A model generated the notes under the pieces. The model did no database searches. It was not told where the DNA came from and worked only from the letters and a program-made list of their open reading frames with translations. Positions 1 through 11,444 of a DNA stretch of 64,000 nucleotides are shown piece after piece; the first letter of the stretch is position 1; every line of letters begins with the position of its first letter. The stretch is from Rubrivivax sp. (GTDB taxonomy: Bacteria > Pseudomonadota > Gammaproteobacteria > Burkholderiales > Burkholderiaceae_C). Where the stretch lies: NCBI GenBank assembly GCA_030653505.1, contig JAURZK010000038.1:204057-268056 (forward strand), written 5' to 3'. The translations under genes and the position numbers were made by a program.

Positions 1-1454
<1,454 letters not shown>

Positions 1455-1562
1455 GGGTCGCGATGGTTCGTTCGATGCGGATGGAAGGACCGAAACGCAG
1501 GCTGGAGTCCGCTTGAGCGGACAGAGCGCCGCCGCCCTTCGACTGACCAGACAACCGCTGAC

Positions 1563-1576
1563 CTAACAACCGTTAG
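1563..1576. promoter_or_regulatory. candidate TetR operator CTAAC-AACC-GTTAG
   Basis: Perfect 5+5 inverted repeat upstream of the minus-strand carboxylase; same architecture at 6489 and 9024. Confidence 0.6.
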
Positions 1577-1615
1577 AGAGGCCAATGGTACAGGAAAACC
1601 CCGCCGACGTCACTT

Positions 1616-1643
1616 TGCAGCGCTGCATGTGCAGCGCTGCATG
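1616..1643. repeat. two perfect tandem copies of TGCAGCGCTGCATG, each containing the 12-bp palindrome TGCAGCGCTGCA
   Basis: Read directly: tgcagcgctgcatg tgcagcgctgcatg. Confidence 0.9.
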
Positions 1644-1835
1644 GCGATGCTGCTGGTCGAGCAGAACGCGCGCGCCGCGCTGGAGATCGCCGACTACGCC
1701 TACATCATCGAGAACGGCCGCAGGGCAGTTCCCCGCGCCGCCGCGAGTTCTACCTCGGCCTGTCGGGCGGCTCCGAGAAAGGAGAGCTTCCGCGACGTGA
1801 AGCACTGCAAGCGCCGCAAGCGCTGGCTCGGTTGA
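1641..1835 (+). pseudogene. remnant of LivF-like branched-chain amino acid ABC transporter ATPase C-terminus
   Basis: AMLLVEQNARAALEIADYAYIIENGR, then in other frames REFYLGLSGGSEKG and SFRDVKHCKRRKRWLG*: LivF C-terminal motifs separated by frameshifts/deletions. Confidence 0.75.
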
Positions 1836-1862
1836 ACCGGGCCAGCGGGCACGCGCCGGCGT

Positions 1863-3995
1863 TCAGCGCGGGTAGAAGGCCTCGTTGTCGCGTGCCATCC
1901 TGCGCAGCAACTCGGGCGGCGCGAAGCGCGGGCCATGCCGGCCCGCCAGTTGTTCGCAGTCGGCGACGAAGGCGGCGATGCCGCGACTGTGGATCTGGCC
2001 GATCGGCCCGCCCAGGAAGGGCGGGAAGCCCCAGCCGAGAATCGCACCGACATCGGCGTCGATCGCGGCCGTGACCACGCCTTCTTCGATGCAGCGCACG
2101 GCCTCGACCGACTGGATGAACATCAGCCGGCGCTTGACCTCGGCCACGTCGGGCTGCTGCGCGGCGGGCCGCCAGATCCCGGCCAGCCCCGGCCACAGGC
2201 GTTTGCTGCCGCCCTGCGGATAGTCGTAGAAGCCCTTGCCGCCCTTCTTGCCGGGCCGGCCGAGCTGGTCGACCATGCGGTCGCAGACCTCGTCGATGGC
2301 GCTGCGCACGTAGCCCGCACCCAGATCGGCAGCGGTCTGCCTGCGGATGCGCGCCATCAGCTCCAGCGACACCTCGTCGGCCAGCGCCAGCGGGCCCACC
2401 GGCATGCCGGCCATGCGCCCGGCGTTGTCGATCAGCGCCGGCTTCACGCCTTCGGCCAGCAAGGTCAGGCCCTCGCCGACGTAGGTGGAGAACACGCGGC
2501 TGGTGTAGAAGCCGCGGCTGTCGTTGACGACGATGGGCGTCTTGCGCAGCGCCTTCACGAAGTCCATCGCGCGCGCCAGGCAGTCGTCGCTGGTCGCCTG
2601 GCCGCGGATGATCTCGACCAGCGGCATCTTCTCGGCCGGCGAGAAGAAGTGCAGGCCGATGAAATTGGCCGGCCGCGCCGAGGCTTGTGCCAGGCCGGTG
2701 ATCGGCAGCGTGCTGGTGTTGCTGGCGAACACCGCAGTCGGCGCCAGCATGGCTTCGGCCTTGCGCGTGACCTCGGCCTTCAGCGCGCGGTCTTCGAACA
2801 CCGCCTCGACCACGATGTCGCAGCCGTCGAGGCTTGCAAAGTCACTGGTCGGGCGGATGCGCGCCGCGAGCTTGCCCTGAGCGGCCTCGCTCATGCGCCC
2901 CTGCTGCACCTGCTTGGCCCAGCGCGCTTCGGCGTAGGCCTTGCCGCGCGCGGCCAGCTCGGCGCTGGTGTCGAGCAGCACCACCTCCAACCCGGCTTCG
3001 GCCGCCGCGCAGGCGATGCCGGCGCCCATCATGCCGGCGCCCAGGATGCCCACCTTGCGGTAGGCGGCGGTGGCCACGCCCTGTGGCCGCGCCGACAGCT
3101 TGTTGGCGGCGGTGATGCCGAAGAACAGTGAGCGGATCATGTTCTTCGCTTCGGCCCCGACCGCGAGCTTCACGAACTCGCGCATCTCGACCTTGCAGCC
3201 GGTTTCGATGTCGACCTGGCAGCCGTTGTAGACGCAGCTCATGATGGCCGCCGGCGCCGGGTAGTTGCCGAAGGTCTTCTCGCGCAGCATGGCGTTGCCG
3301 GCGGTGAAGGTCTCGTAGCCGGCCGGGCTCTGCACCGGGCCGCCGGGCAGCTTGAAACCCTTGCGGTCCCAGGGCTGCACGGCGTTGGCCGCGCCGTCCT
3401 TCAGCAGCCATTCGCGGGCACGCGCCAGCAGCTCGCCGGCGGGCACCACCTCGTCGACCAGGCCCGCGGCCAGGGCCTTGGCGGGCGCGAGCTTCTTGCC
3501 TTCCAGCAGAAAGGGCAGGGCGTTGCGCACGCCGATCATGCGCGGCAGGCGCTGCGTGCCGCCGCCGCCCGGCAGCAGGCCGATGCCGACTTCAGGCAGG
3601 CCGATCAGCGCCTTCGGGTTGTCGGCGGCGATGCGGCGGTGGCAGGCCAGCGCCACTTCGTAGCCGCCGCCCAGCGCGGTGCCGTTGATCGCGGCGACGA
3701 AGGGCTTGCCGCCGGTCTCGATGCCGCGCATCAGCGCGTGCAGGTCGGTCACAAAACGCATCATGCCCGGCGCATCTTCTATGGCCAGCATCATGTTCAA
3801 GTCGGCGCCGGCGATGAACTCGGGCCGGGCCGAGGTGATGATCACGCCCTTGACCTGCGGGTCGGCCACGGCCTTGCGGACCGCTTCGCCGAAGGCCGCC
3901 ATCGAACGCTCGTTGAGCACGTTCATCGGCGCATCGGCCATGTTCCAGGTCAGCGTGGCGATGCCGTCGGCGCCTGTCGTGTAGTCGATCGTCAT
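1863..3995 (-). CDS. 3-hydroxyacyl-CoA dehydrogenase / enoyl-CoA hydratase multifunctional protein (FadB/FadJ-like)
   Basis: 710 aa; N-terminal crotonase (ALGGGYEVALACHRRIA) plus NAD-binding GAGMMGAGIA and HFFSPAEKMPLVEII motifs. Confidence 0.93.
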   Translation of the reverse strand: MTIDYTTGADGIATLTWNMADAPMNVLNERSMAAFGEAVRKAVADPQVKGVIITSARPEFIAGADLNMMLAIEDAPGMMRFVTDLHALMRGIETGGKPFVAAINGTALGGGYEVALACHRRIAADNPKALIGLPEVGIGLLPGGGGTQRLPRMIGVRNALPFLLEGKKLAPAKALAAGLVDEVVPAGELLARAREWLLKDGAANAVQPWDRKGFKLPGGPVQSPAGYETFTAGNAMLREKTFGNYPAPAAIMSCVYNGCQVDIETGCKVEMREFVKLAVGAEAKNMIRSLFFGITAANKLSARPQGVATAAYRKVGILGAGMMGAGIACAAAEAGLEVVLLDTSAELAARGKAYAEARWAKQVQQGRMSEAAQGKLAARIRPTSDFASLDGCDIVVEAVFEDRALKAEVTRKAEAMLAPTAVFASNTSTLPITGLAQASARPANFIGLHFFSPAEKMPLVEIIRGQATSDDCLARAMDFVKALRKTPIVVNDSRGFYTSRVFSTYVGEGLTLLAEGVKPALIDNAGRMAGMPVGPLALADEVSLELMARIRRQTAADLGAGYVRSAIDEVCDRMVDQLGRPGKKGGKGFYDYPQGGSKRLWPGLAGIWRPAAQQPDVAEVKRRLMFIQSVEAVRCIEEGVVTAAIDADVGAILGWGFPPFLGGPIGQIHSRGIAAFVADCEQLAGRHGPRFAPPELLRRMARDNEAFYPR

Positions 3996-4017
3996 GGGGT
4001 TGGTCCTTGCGGCGCGT

Positions 4018-5226
4018 TCAGACGCGTTCGATGATGGTGGCGATGCCCATGCCTGCGCCCACGCACAGCGTGGCCAGGCCGGTGGCCAGGTTGCGGCGTT
4101 CCAGCTCGTCGAGCAGCGTGCCCAGGATCATGGCGCCGGTGGCGCCCAGCGGATGGCCCATCGCGATCGCGCCGCCGTTGACGTTCATGCGCTCGTGCGG
4201 CACGTTCATCACGTCCATGAAGCGCAGCACCACCGAGGCGAAGGCTTCGTTCAGCTCGTACAGGTCGATGTCCGAGGCCTTCATGCCGGCGATGGCCAGC
4301 GCCCTCTCGGCCGCGTACGACGGGCCGGTGAGCATGATCGTCGGCTCGCTGCCGACGGCCGCGAACGAGCGGATGCGGGCGCGCGGCTTCAGGCCCAGCT
4401 GCCTGCCGATCTCGGCATTGCCGATCAGCACCGCGGCGGCGCCGTCGACGATGCCCGACGAATTGCCGGCATGGTGGACGTGCTCGATGCGCTCCAGCTC
4501 CGGATAGCGCTGCAGCGCCACGGCGTCGAAGCCGAAGCGCTCGCCCTGCAACTTGAACGAGGGTTCGAGCTTGGCCAGCGATGCGGCCGTGGTGTCGGGC
4601 CGCATGTGCTCGTCGCGCTCCAGCACCGGCAGGCCGTTCACGTCACGCACCGGCACCACCGAGCGCGCGAAACGGCCTTCGGACCAAGCCACGCCGGCGC
4701 GGCGCTGGCTTTCGATGGAGTAGCGGTCGACGTCCTCGCGGCTGTGGCCGTAGAGCGTGGCGATGAGGTCGGCCGAGATGCCCTGGGGCACGAAGTAGGT
4801 GGGCAGGGCCACGGCCGGGTCGGCCGGCCAGGCACCGCCGCCGGTGCCCATCGGCACGCGGCTCATGCTTTCCACACCACCACCGATGGTCATCGGCGAC
4901 TGCCCCGACATGACCTTGGCTGCGGCGATGTTGCAAGCCTCCAGACCCGAGGCGCAATAGCGGTTGATCTGCACGCCGGCGGTTGTCTGCGCATAGCCGG
5001 CAGTGAGCACGGCCACGCGCGCGATGTTGGCGCCTTGTTCGCCCACGGGCTCGACGCAGCCCAGGGTCACGTCGTCGACCTGCGCGGTGTCGAGCTGGTT
5101 GCGGTCGCGCAGCGCCTGCAGCGCCGTCACCGCCAACTGGATGGGCGTGATGCCGTGCAGAGCGCCTGAGGCGCGGCCCTTGCCGCGCGGCGTGCGCACG
5201 GCGTCGTAGATGAAGGCTTCGGTCAC
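4018..5226 (-). CDS. acetyl-CoA C-acyltransferase (thiolase)
   Basis: 402 aa; [38 protein letters not shown] thiolase motifs. Confidence 0.95.
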   Translation of the reverse strand: MTEAFIYDAVRTPRGKGRASGALHGITPIQLAVTALQALRDRNQLDTAQVDDVTLGCVEPVGEQGANIARVAVLTAGYAQTTAGVQINRYCASGLEACNIAAAKVMSGQSPMTIGGGVESMSRVPMGTGGGAWPADPAVALPTYFVPQGISADLIATLYGHSREDVDRYSIESQRRAGVAWSEGRFARSVVPVRDVNGLPVLERDEHMRPDTTAASLAKLEPSFKLQGERFGFDAVALQRYPELERIEHVHHAGNSSGIVDGAAAVLIGNAEIGRQLGLKPRARIRSFAAVGSEPTIMLTGPSYAAERALAIAGMKASDIDLYELNEAFASVVLRFMDVMNVPHERMNVNGGAIAMGHPLGATGAMILGTLLDELERRNLATGLATLCVGAGMGIATIIERV

Positions 5227-5296
5227 GGTGCTGTCCTCGGGAAAGCGGTGGGGGTTGGGCGTGAATTGAAGAGAAGCGGCGGCAGGGGCGCTGCGG

Positions 5297-6484
5297 TCAC
5301 AGCGTGCGGCCGATGATCTCCTTCATGATCTCGTTGGTGCCGCCGTAGATGCGCGAGACACGGGCGTCCGCGTAGGCGCGCGCGATCGGATATTCCCACA
5401 TGTAGCCGAAGCCGCCGAACATCTGCAGGCAGTCGTCGAGCAGGCGGCAGTGCAGGTCGGTGGTCCAGTACTTGGCCATCGCGGCGGTGGCGGCGTCGAG
5501 CTCGTTTTTCATCAGGCTGTCGAGCAGGCGGTCGACGAAGACGCGCGCCACCTGCACCTGGGTCTTCCATTCCGCGAGCCGGAAGCGGTTGTGCTGGAAG
5601 TCGATGACGCGCTCGCCGAAGGCCTTGCGCTCCTTGGTGTAGTCCAACGTCCACTGCAATGCCGCATCGGCACCGGCCACCGCGCCGATCGCGATCTGCA
5701 TGCGTTCCCAGGCCAGTTCCTGCATCAGCAGAAAGAAGCCCTTGCCCTCGCCGCCCAGGATGTTGGCGGCCGGCAGCCGCAGGTCGTCGAAAAACAGCTC
5801 CGAGGTGTCCTGCGCCTTCATGCCGATCTTGTCGAGATTGCGCCCGCGCTTGAAGCCGGGGCGGCTGGTCTCGACCAGGACCAGGGAGGTGCCCTTCGCG
5901 CCCTTGGACGGGTCGGTCTTGGCGACCACGATCACCAGGTCGGCGTTCTGGCCGTTGGTGATGAAGGTCTTCTGGCCGTTGAGCACGAGTTCGTCGCCGT
6001 CGCGCAACGCTGTCGTGCGCACGGCCTGCAGGTCGCTGCCGGCGCCGGGTTCGGTCATCGCGATGGCACCGATGACCTCGCCGCCGGCCATCTTCGGCAG
6101 CCATTGCTGCTTCTGCGCTTCGCTGCCATAGGCGAGGATGTAGGGGGCCACGATGTCCGAGTGCAGCCCGAACCCGAGGCCGCTGGCGCCGACGCGCATC
6201 ACCTCTTCGATCAGCACCGCGCTGTGCAGCCGCGTGCCGCCACCGCCGCCATAGGCCTCGGGAATCGCCGGGCAGAGCAGCCCGGCCGCACCGGCCTTGC
6301 GCCAGACGGCGCGCGGAACGATCCCCTCGGTCTCCCAGCCGGCATGGTGCGGCACCACTTCCTCGGTCAGGAAGCGGCGCGCCTGGTCGCGAAACAACTC
6401 GTGTTCCTCGGAGAAGACGGGGCGCGGGAGCCTCGCAGTGGTTCCTTTATCGTTGGCGTCGTTCATGCAGCGCCGGCGGCGCAT
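5297..6484 (-). CDS. acyl-CoA dehydrogenase
   Basis: 395 aa; [50 protein letters not shown]. Confidence 0.95.
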   Translation of the reverse strand: MRRRRCMNDANDKGTTARLPRPVFSEEHELFRDQARRFLTEEVVPHHAGWETEGIVPRAVWRKAGAAGLLCPAIPEAYGGGGGTRLHSAVLIEEVMRVGASGLGFGLHSDIVAPYILAYGSEAQKQQWLPKMAGGEVIGAIAMTEPGAGSDLQAVRTTALRDGDELVLNGQKTFITNGQNADLVIVVAKTDPSKGAKGTSLVLVETSRPGFKRGRNLDKIGMKAQDTSELFFDDLRLPAANILGGEGKGFFLLMQELAWERMQIAIGAVAGADAALQWTLDYTKERKAFGERVIDFQHNRFRLAEWKTQVQVARVFVDRLLDSLMKNELDAATAAMAKYWTTDLHCRLLDDCLQMFGGFGYMWEYPIARAYADARVSRIYGGTNEIMKEIIGRTL

Positions 6485-6488
6485 CGAC

Positions 6489-6502
6489 CTAACGCTTGTT
6501 AG
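6489..6502. promoter_or_regulatory. candidate TetR operator CTAAC-GCTT-GTTAG
   Basis: Perfect inverted repeat in the 35-bp divergent intergenic region between acyl-CoA dehydrogenase and tetR. Confidence 0.7.
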
Positions 6503-6519
6503 CTGATAAAGTATAGGCC

Positions 6520-7158
6520 ATGAACGACGCAGGCGACACCAGCCGCAGGAGCCTGATCCTGAAGACGGCGGCGATGCTCTTTCGCCAGCACGGCTACGAG
6601 CGCACCTCGGTTCGGCAGATCGCCGAGGCGCTGGGCATGACCTCGGGCTCGATCTTCTATCACTTCACCACCAAGGAAGAGTTGCTGGTGACGGTGATGG
6701 AAGAGGGCGTGCGGGACATCCTGAACGAGGTTCAGAACGGCCTGGCTGGCGAGCCGCGCCTGCCCGAACGCATGCTGGCGATGGTGCGTTGCCATCTGAC
6801 CGCCCTGTTGGGGCCGAAGCTGGACGCGATGACCGTGATGCTGTACGAGTGGCGCAGCCTGTCGGAGCCGGCACGGGCACGCGTGCTGACCTCGCGCGAC
6901 GCCTACGAGGAACTCTGGATGGCGCCGATCGACGAGGCTGCCGCGCTGGGCCTGGTGGACGCCGACACCGGCCTTGTGCGCCACACGGTGCTGGGCGCGC
7001 TCAACTGGACCGGCCAGTGGTATCGACCGGACCGTCGCATGGGTGTGGAACTGCTGGCGCAGCGCATGTTTCACTTGCTGTTTCCGCGCCTGGCCGAACG
7101 CCTGGGCTCGGTCGCGCCCGAGGGCATTGCACGCGAGAGACTGCGGACTTTGGCATGA
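6520..7158 (+). CDS. TetR/AcrR family transcriptional regulator
   Basis: 212 aa; N-terminal HTH ILKTAAMLFRQHGYERTSVRQIAEALGMTSGSIFYHFTTKEELL. Confidence 0.93.
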   Translation: MNDAGDTSRRSLILKTAAMLFRQHGYERTSVRQIAEALGMTSGSIFYHFTTKEELLVTVMEEGVRDILNEVQNGLAGEPRLPERMLAMVRCHLTALLGPKLDAMTVMLYEWRSLSEPARARVLTSRDAYEELWMAPIDEAAALGLVDADTGLVRHTVLGALNWTGQWYRPDRRMGVELLAQRMFHLLFPRLAERLGSVAPEGIARERLRTLA

Positions 7159-7273
7159 ACACGAGCGCTAGCACCGACAACATGCGCGGCTGTCGGGCCC
7201 GGACCTGGGATTGGCGAAAGCCGCAGCCTGCTGCGGCTTGGATAGATTGGCATGTCAAACTGATGGAGCAAAT

Positions 7274-8023
7274 GTGAAAGTACTTGTCGCCGTGAAACGG
7301 GTGCTCGACTACAATGTCAAGGCCCGCGTGAAGTCGGACGGTTCGGGAGTCGATCTCGCGAACCAGAAGCTGTCGATGAACCCCTTCGACGAAATCGCCT
7401 GTGAAGAGGCGGTGCGGCTGAAAGAGGCCGGTGTGGTCACCGAGATCATCGCCGTCTCTTGCGGCCCGGCGGCGTGCCAGGAGACGCTGCGCAGCGCCAT
7501 GGCCATCGGCGCCGACCGCGGTGTCCTGGTCGAGAGCAACGAGGTTCTCGAGCCGCTGGCCGTGGCCAAGCTGATGCAGCACGTGGCGGCCAAGGAAGGC
7601 GTTCAGATTGCCATCTTCGGCAAGCAGGCGATCGACGACGACGCCGGGCAGACCGGTCAGATGTTCGGCGCGCTGATGGGCTGGGCCCAGGCCACCTTCG
7701 CCTCGAAGGTGAAGATCGAGGGCGGCGCAGCGACCATCAGCCGCGAGATCGATGGCGGGCTGGAGACGCTGCAGATGAATCTGCCGGTGGTCATTACGAC
7801 CGATCTGCGCCTGAACGAGCCGCGCTTTATCACGCTGCCCAACATCATGAAAGCCAAGAAGAAGCCGCTCGAGGTGATCAAGGCTGCCGACCTGGGCCTG
7901 GACCTGGCGCCGCGCACCGCCACGCTGCGCGTGGAGGAACCGGCAGCGCGCAAGGCCGGCATCAAGGTGGCCGATGTGGCCGATCTCGTCAAGCGACTCA
8001 AAGACGAAGCGAAGGTGATCTGA
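7274..8023 (+). CDS. etfB: electron transfer flavoprotein beta subunit
   Basis: GTG start; [53 protein letters not shown]; stop overlaps etfA start (ATGA). Confidence 0.96.
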   Translation: MKVLVAVKRVLDYNVKARVKSDGSGVDLANQKLSMNPFDEIACEEAVRLKEAGVVTEIIAVSCGPAACQETLRSAMAIGADRGVLVESNEVLEPLAVAKLMQHVAAKEGVQIAIFGKQAIDDDAGQTGQMFGALMGWAQATFASKVKIEGGAATISREIDGGLETLQMNLPVVITTDLRLNEPRFITLPNIMKAKKKPLEVIKAADLGLDLAPRTATLRVEEPAARKAGIKVADVADLVKRLKDEAKVI

Positions 8024-8964
8024 TGACAACCCTGATCATTGCTGAACACGACGCCGCGGCGATCAAGCCCGCCACGCTCAACACCATCGCCGCCGCCGTG
8101 AAGATCGGCGAGCCGGTGCACGTGCTGGTGGCCGGCAGCGGCTGCGCCGCCGCAGGCCAGGCCGCCGCGGCGGTGGCCGGCGTCGCCAAGGTGCTGGTGG
8201 CCGACGCCGCCCACTACGGCGCACAGCTAGCCGAAAACCTCGCCGCGCTGGTGGTCCAGCAGGTGCGCGCCGACGCCTCGTGCACGCACGTGCTGGCGCC
8301 GGCCACGGCCTTCGGCAAGAACGTGCTGCCGCGCGTGGCCGCGCTGCTCGACAGCTCGCAGCTGTCCGACGTGACGGCCATCGAGTCGCCCGACACCTTT
8401 CAGCGCCCGTTCTATGCCGGCAACGCCGTGGCCCGCGTGCAGTCCAAGGACAAGGTCAAGGTGCTGAGCATCCGCACCACGGCCTTCGACCCGGTGGCGG
8501 CCAGCGGCGGCTCGGCGGCGGTGGAAAGCGTCGCCGCGGCAGCCGACCTGGGCCTGACGCAGCTGGTCGGACGCGAGGTGGTGAAGCTGGAGCGGCCGGA
8601 ACTGACGGCCGCATCCGTCATCGTCTCGGGCGGCCGCGGCCTGGGTGCGGCCGACAAGTTCCACGGCGTGCTTGAGCCACTGGCCGACAAGCTGGGTGCG
8701 GCGCTCGGCGCCACGCGCGCCGCGGTCGACGCCGGCTACGCCCCCAACGACTACCAGGTCGGGCAGACCGGCAAGATCGTGGCGCCGCAGTTGTATGTCG
8801 CGGTCGGCATCTCCGGCGCCATCCAGCACCTGGCGGGCATGAAGGACAGCAAGGTCATCGTCGCCATCAACAAGGACGCCGAAGCGCCGATCTTCCAGGT
8901 CGCCGACTACGGACTGGTGGCTGACCTGTTCCAGGCCGTGCCCGAACTCGTGTCGGCGCTGTAG
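8023..8964 (+). CDS. etfA: electron transfer flavoprotein alpha subunit
   Basis: [25 protein letters not shown]...[85 protein letters not shown]. Confidence 0.96.
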   Translation: MTTLIIAEHDAAAIKPATLNTIAAAVKIGEPVHVLVAGSGCAAAGQAAAAVAGVAKVLVADAAHYGAQLAENLAALVVQQVRADASCTHVLAPATAFGKNVLPRVAALLDSSQLSDVTAIESPDTFQRPFYAGNAVARVQSKDKVKVLSIRTTAFDPVAASGGSAAVESVAAAADLGLTQLVGREVVKLERPELTAASVIVSGGRGLGAADKFHGVLEPLADKLGAALGATRAAVDAGYAPNDYQVGQTGKIVAPQLYVAVGISGAIQHLAGMKDSKVIVAINKDAEAPIFQVADYGLVADLFQAVPELVSAL

Positions 8965-9023
8965 GCCTGCCGGCCGCCGGCGGCCGCCGACAACTCCCTG
9001 TCGGCGCCGCCCATCCTTGCTAC

Positions 9024-9038
9024 CTAACGTATGTTCGG
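9024..9038. promoter_or_regulatory. candidate TetR operator (degenerate) CTAAC-GTAT-GTTCGG
   Basis: Near-palindrome CCTAACGTATGTTCGG upstream of the 9077 acyl-CoA dehydrogenase; matches the sites at 1563 and 6489. Confidence 0.55.
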
Positions 9039-9076
9039 TAGAATTGTTGCGTTCCTCCAGCTATGCGCCCATCCCC

Positions 9077-10243
9077 ATGTCCGAAGCCCGCGAACGCCAC
9101 CCTGAACTGCGAGCGGCTCTGCGCGAGCTGTGCAGCCGCTTCCCCGACGAGTACTTTCGCGGCATCGACGACGCGCGCGGCTACCCCGAGGCCTTCGTCG
9201 ATGCGCTGACGCAGGCCGGCTGGCTGGCGGTGATGATCCCCGAGGAATACGGCGGCGCCGGCCTCGGCCTGGCCGAAGCCTCGGTGGTGATGGAAGAGGT
9301 CAACCGCAACGGCGGCAACGCCGGCGCCTGCCACGGCCAGATGTACAACATGGGCACCTTGCTGCGCCATGGTTCGGACGAGCAGAAGCGCCGCTACCTG
9401 CCCAAGATCGCCACCGGTGCGCTGCGCCTGCAGTCGATGGCCGTGACCGAGCCGAGCGCCGGCACCGACACCACCAAGCTCAAGACGACCGCGCTGCGCA
9501 GCGCCAGCGGCGACCGCTACGTCGTCAACGGCCAGAAGGTGTGGATCTCGCGCGTCCAGCACAGCGACCTGATGATCCTGCTGGCGCGCACCACGCCGCT
9601 GGCCGAGGTCAAGCGCAAGTCCGAGGGCATGTCGATCTTCATCGTCGACCTGCACCAGGCCATCGGCAAGGGGCTGACCGTGCGCCCGATCCGCAACATG
9701 GTCAACCACGAAACCAACGAGCTGTTCTTCGAGAACCTGGAGATCCCGGCCGAGAACCTGATCGGCGAGGAAGGCAAGGGTTTCAAGTACATCCTCGACG
9801 GCCTGAACGCCGAGCGCACGCTGATCGCCGCCGAATGCATCGGCGACGGGCGCTGGTTCGTCAAGCGCAGTGCGGCCTACGCCGGTGATCGCCGTGTCTT
9901 CGACCGCCCGATCGGGCAGAACCAGGCGGTGCAGTTCCCGATCGCCGAGAGCCACATCGAGCTGGAGGCCGCTGACCTGATGCGCTGGCGCGCCTGCGAC
10001 CTGTTCGACGCCCACGAAGCCTGCGGCGCCGAGGCCAACATGGCCAAGTACCTGGCGGCCAAGGCCTCCTGGGAAGCCGCCAATGCGGCGATCCAGACCC
10101 ACGGCGGCTTCGGCTTTGCCTGCGAATACGACATCGAGCGCAAGTTCCGCGAGACGCGCCTGTACCAGGTGGCGCCGATCTCGACCAACCTGATCCTGTC
10201 CTACGTGGCCGAGCATGTGCTTGGCCTGCCGCGTTCGTTCTGA
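9077..10243 (+). CDS. acyl-CoA dehydrogenase
   Basis: MSEARERHPELRAALRELCSRFPDEYF...AVTEPSAGTDTTKLKTTA...QTHGGFGFACEYDIERKFRETRLYQVAPISTNLI. Confidence 0.93.
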   Translation: MSEARERHPELRAALRELCSRFPDEYFRGIDDARGYPEAFVDALTQAGWLAVMIPEEYGGAGLGLAEASVVMEEVNRNGGNAGACHGQMYNMGTLLRHGSDEQKRRYLPKIATGALRLQSMAVTEPSAGTDTTKLKTTALRSASGDRYVVNGQKVWISRVQHSDLMILLARTTPLAEVKRKSEGMSIFIVDLHQAIGKGLTVRPIRNMVNHETNELFFENLEIPAENLIGEEGKGFKYILDGLNAERTLIAAECIGDGRWFVKRSAAYAGDRRVFDRPIGQNQAVQFPIAESHIELEAADLMRWRACDLFDAHEACGAEANMAKYLAAKASWEAANAAIQTHGGFGFACEYDIERKFRETRLYQVAPISTNLILSYVAEHVLGLPRSF

Positions 10244-10246
10244 AGG

Positions 10247-11428
10247 ATGGCGATGCTTCCCTTGCAAGGCATGCTGGTCGTCACGCTGGAACACGCCATC
10301 GCGGCGCCGTTTTGCACCCGCCAACTGGCCGACCTGGGCGCTCGCGTCATCAAGGTCGAACGCCCCGGCGAGGGCGACTTCGCCCGCGCCTACGACACGC
10401 GCACGCGCGGCTCGGCCTCGCACTTCGTCTGGTGCAACCGCAGCAAGGAAAGCCTGACGCTGGACCTGAAGAACCCCGACGCGCGGGCGGTGCTGCAGAA
10501 GCTGGTGGAGCGCGCCGACGTGCTGGTGCAGAACCTCGCGCCCGGTGCGGCCGCACGCATGGGCCTGGACCATGCCAGCCTCGCGCCCGTCAACCCGCGC
10601 ATCGTGGTGTGCGACATCTCGGGCTACGGCGACGGCGGCCCGTACACCGAGAAGAAGGCCTACGACCTGCTGATCCAGAGCGAATCGGGCTTCGTCTCGG
10701 TGACCGGCACGCCCGAGCATCCGTCCAAGGCCGGGCTGTCGATCGCCGACATCGCCGCCGGCATGTACGCCTACAGCAGCGTGCTGGCCGCGCTGCTGGA
10801 GCGTGGGCGCACCGGCCGCGGCCAGCGGCTTGAGATCTCGATGCTCGAGGCGATGTCGGAATGGATGGGCTACCCGCTCTTCTACACCTTCGAAGGCCAG
10901 CCGCCGCCGGTGCGTGCCGGTGCCTCGCACGCCGCCATTTACCCCTACGGCCCCTTCACCTGCGGCGACGGCAAGTCGGTGGTGCTGGGCGTGCAGCACG
11001 ACCGTGAGTGGACGGCCTTCTGCGACAAGGTGCTGCTGCAGCCGGCGCTGGCCAAGCAGTACCTGGGCAACGCCAACCGCCTGGCGCAGAAGGACAAGCT
11101 GTTCGGCATCATCGACGCCGTGCTTTCCAAGCTGACGGCGGCGCAGTTGATCGAGCGCCTGGAAGACGCCCAGATCGCCAACGCCCAGCTCAACGAGATG
11201 GCCGACCTGTGGAAGCATCCGCAACTGCAGGCGCGCCAGCGCTGGGCCGAAATCGGCACGCCGGGCGGGCCGGTGCCGGCCTTGTTCCCGCCGCACCACC
11301 TGTCGGGTGAGGAGCCGCCCCCGATGGGCCCGGTGCCGGCCCTCGGCCAGCACACCGATGCCATCCTGGCCGAACTGGGCTACGGCGCGGCCGACATCGC
11401 GCGCCTGCGTGCCGAGCGCGCGGTCTGA
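10247..11428 (+). CDS. CaiB/BaiF family (type III) CoA-transferase
   Basis: 393 aa; MLPLQGMLVVTLEHAIAAPFCTRQLADLGARVIKVERPGEGDFARAYD, NRSKESLTLDLKNPDARAVLQKL. Confidence 0.94.
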   Translation: MAMLPLQGMLVVTLEHAIAAPFCTRQLADLGARVIKVERPGEGDFARAYDTRTRGSASHFVWCNRSKESLTLDLKNPDARAVLQKLVERADVLVQNLAPGAAARMGLDHASLAPVNPRIVVCDISGYGDGGPYTEKKAYDLLIQSESGFVSVTGTPEHPSKAGLSIADIAAGMYAYSSVLAALLERGRTGRGQRLEISMLEAMSEWMGYPLFYTFEGQPPPVRAGASHAAIYPYGPFTCGDGKSVVLGVQHDREWTAFCDKVLLQPALAKQYLGNANRLAQKDKLFGIIDAVLSKLTAAQLIERLEDAQIANAQLNEMADLWKHPQLQARQRWAEIGTPGGPVPALFPPHHLSGEEPPPMGPVPALGQHTDAILAELGYGAADIARLRAERAV

Positions 11429-11444
11429 GCACGAAGGGCTGTTC

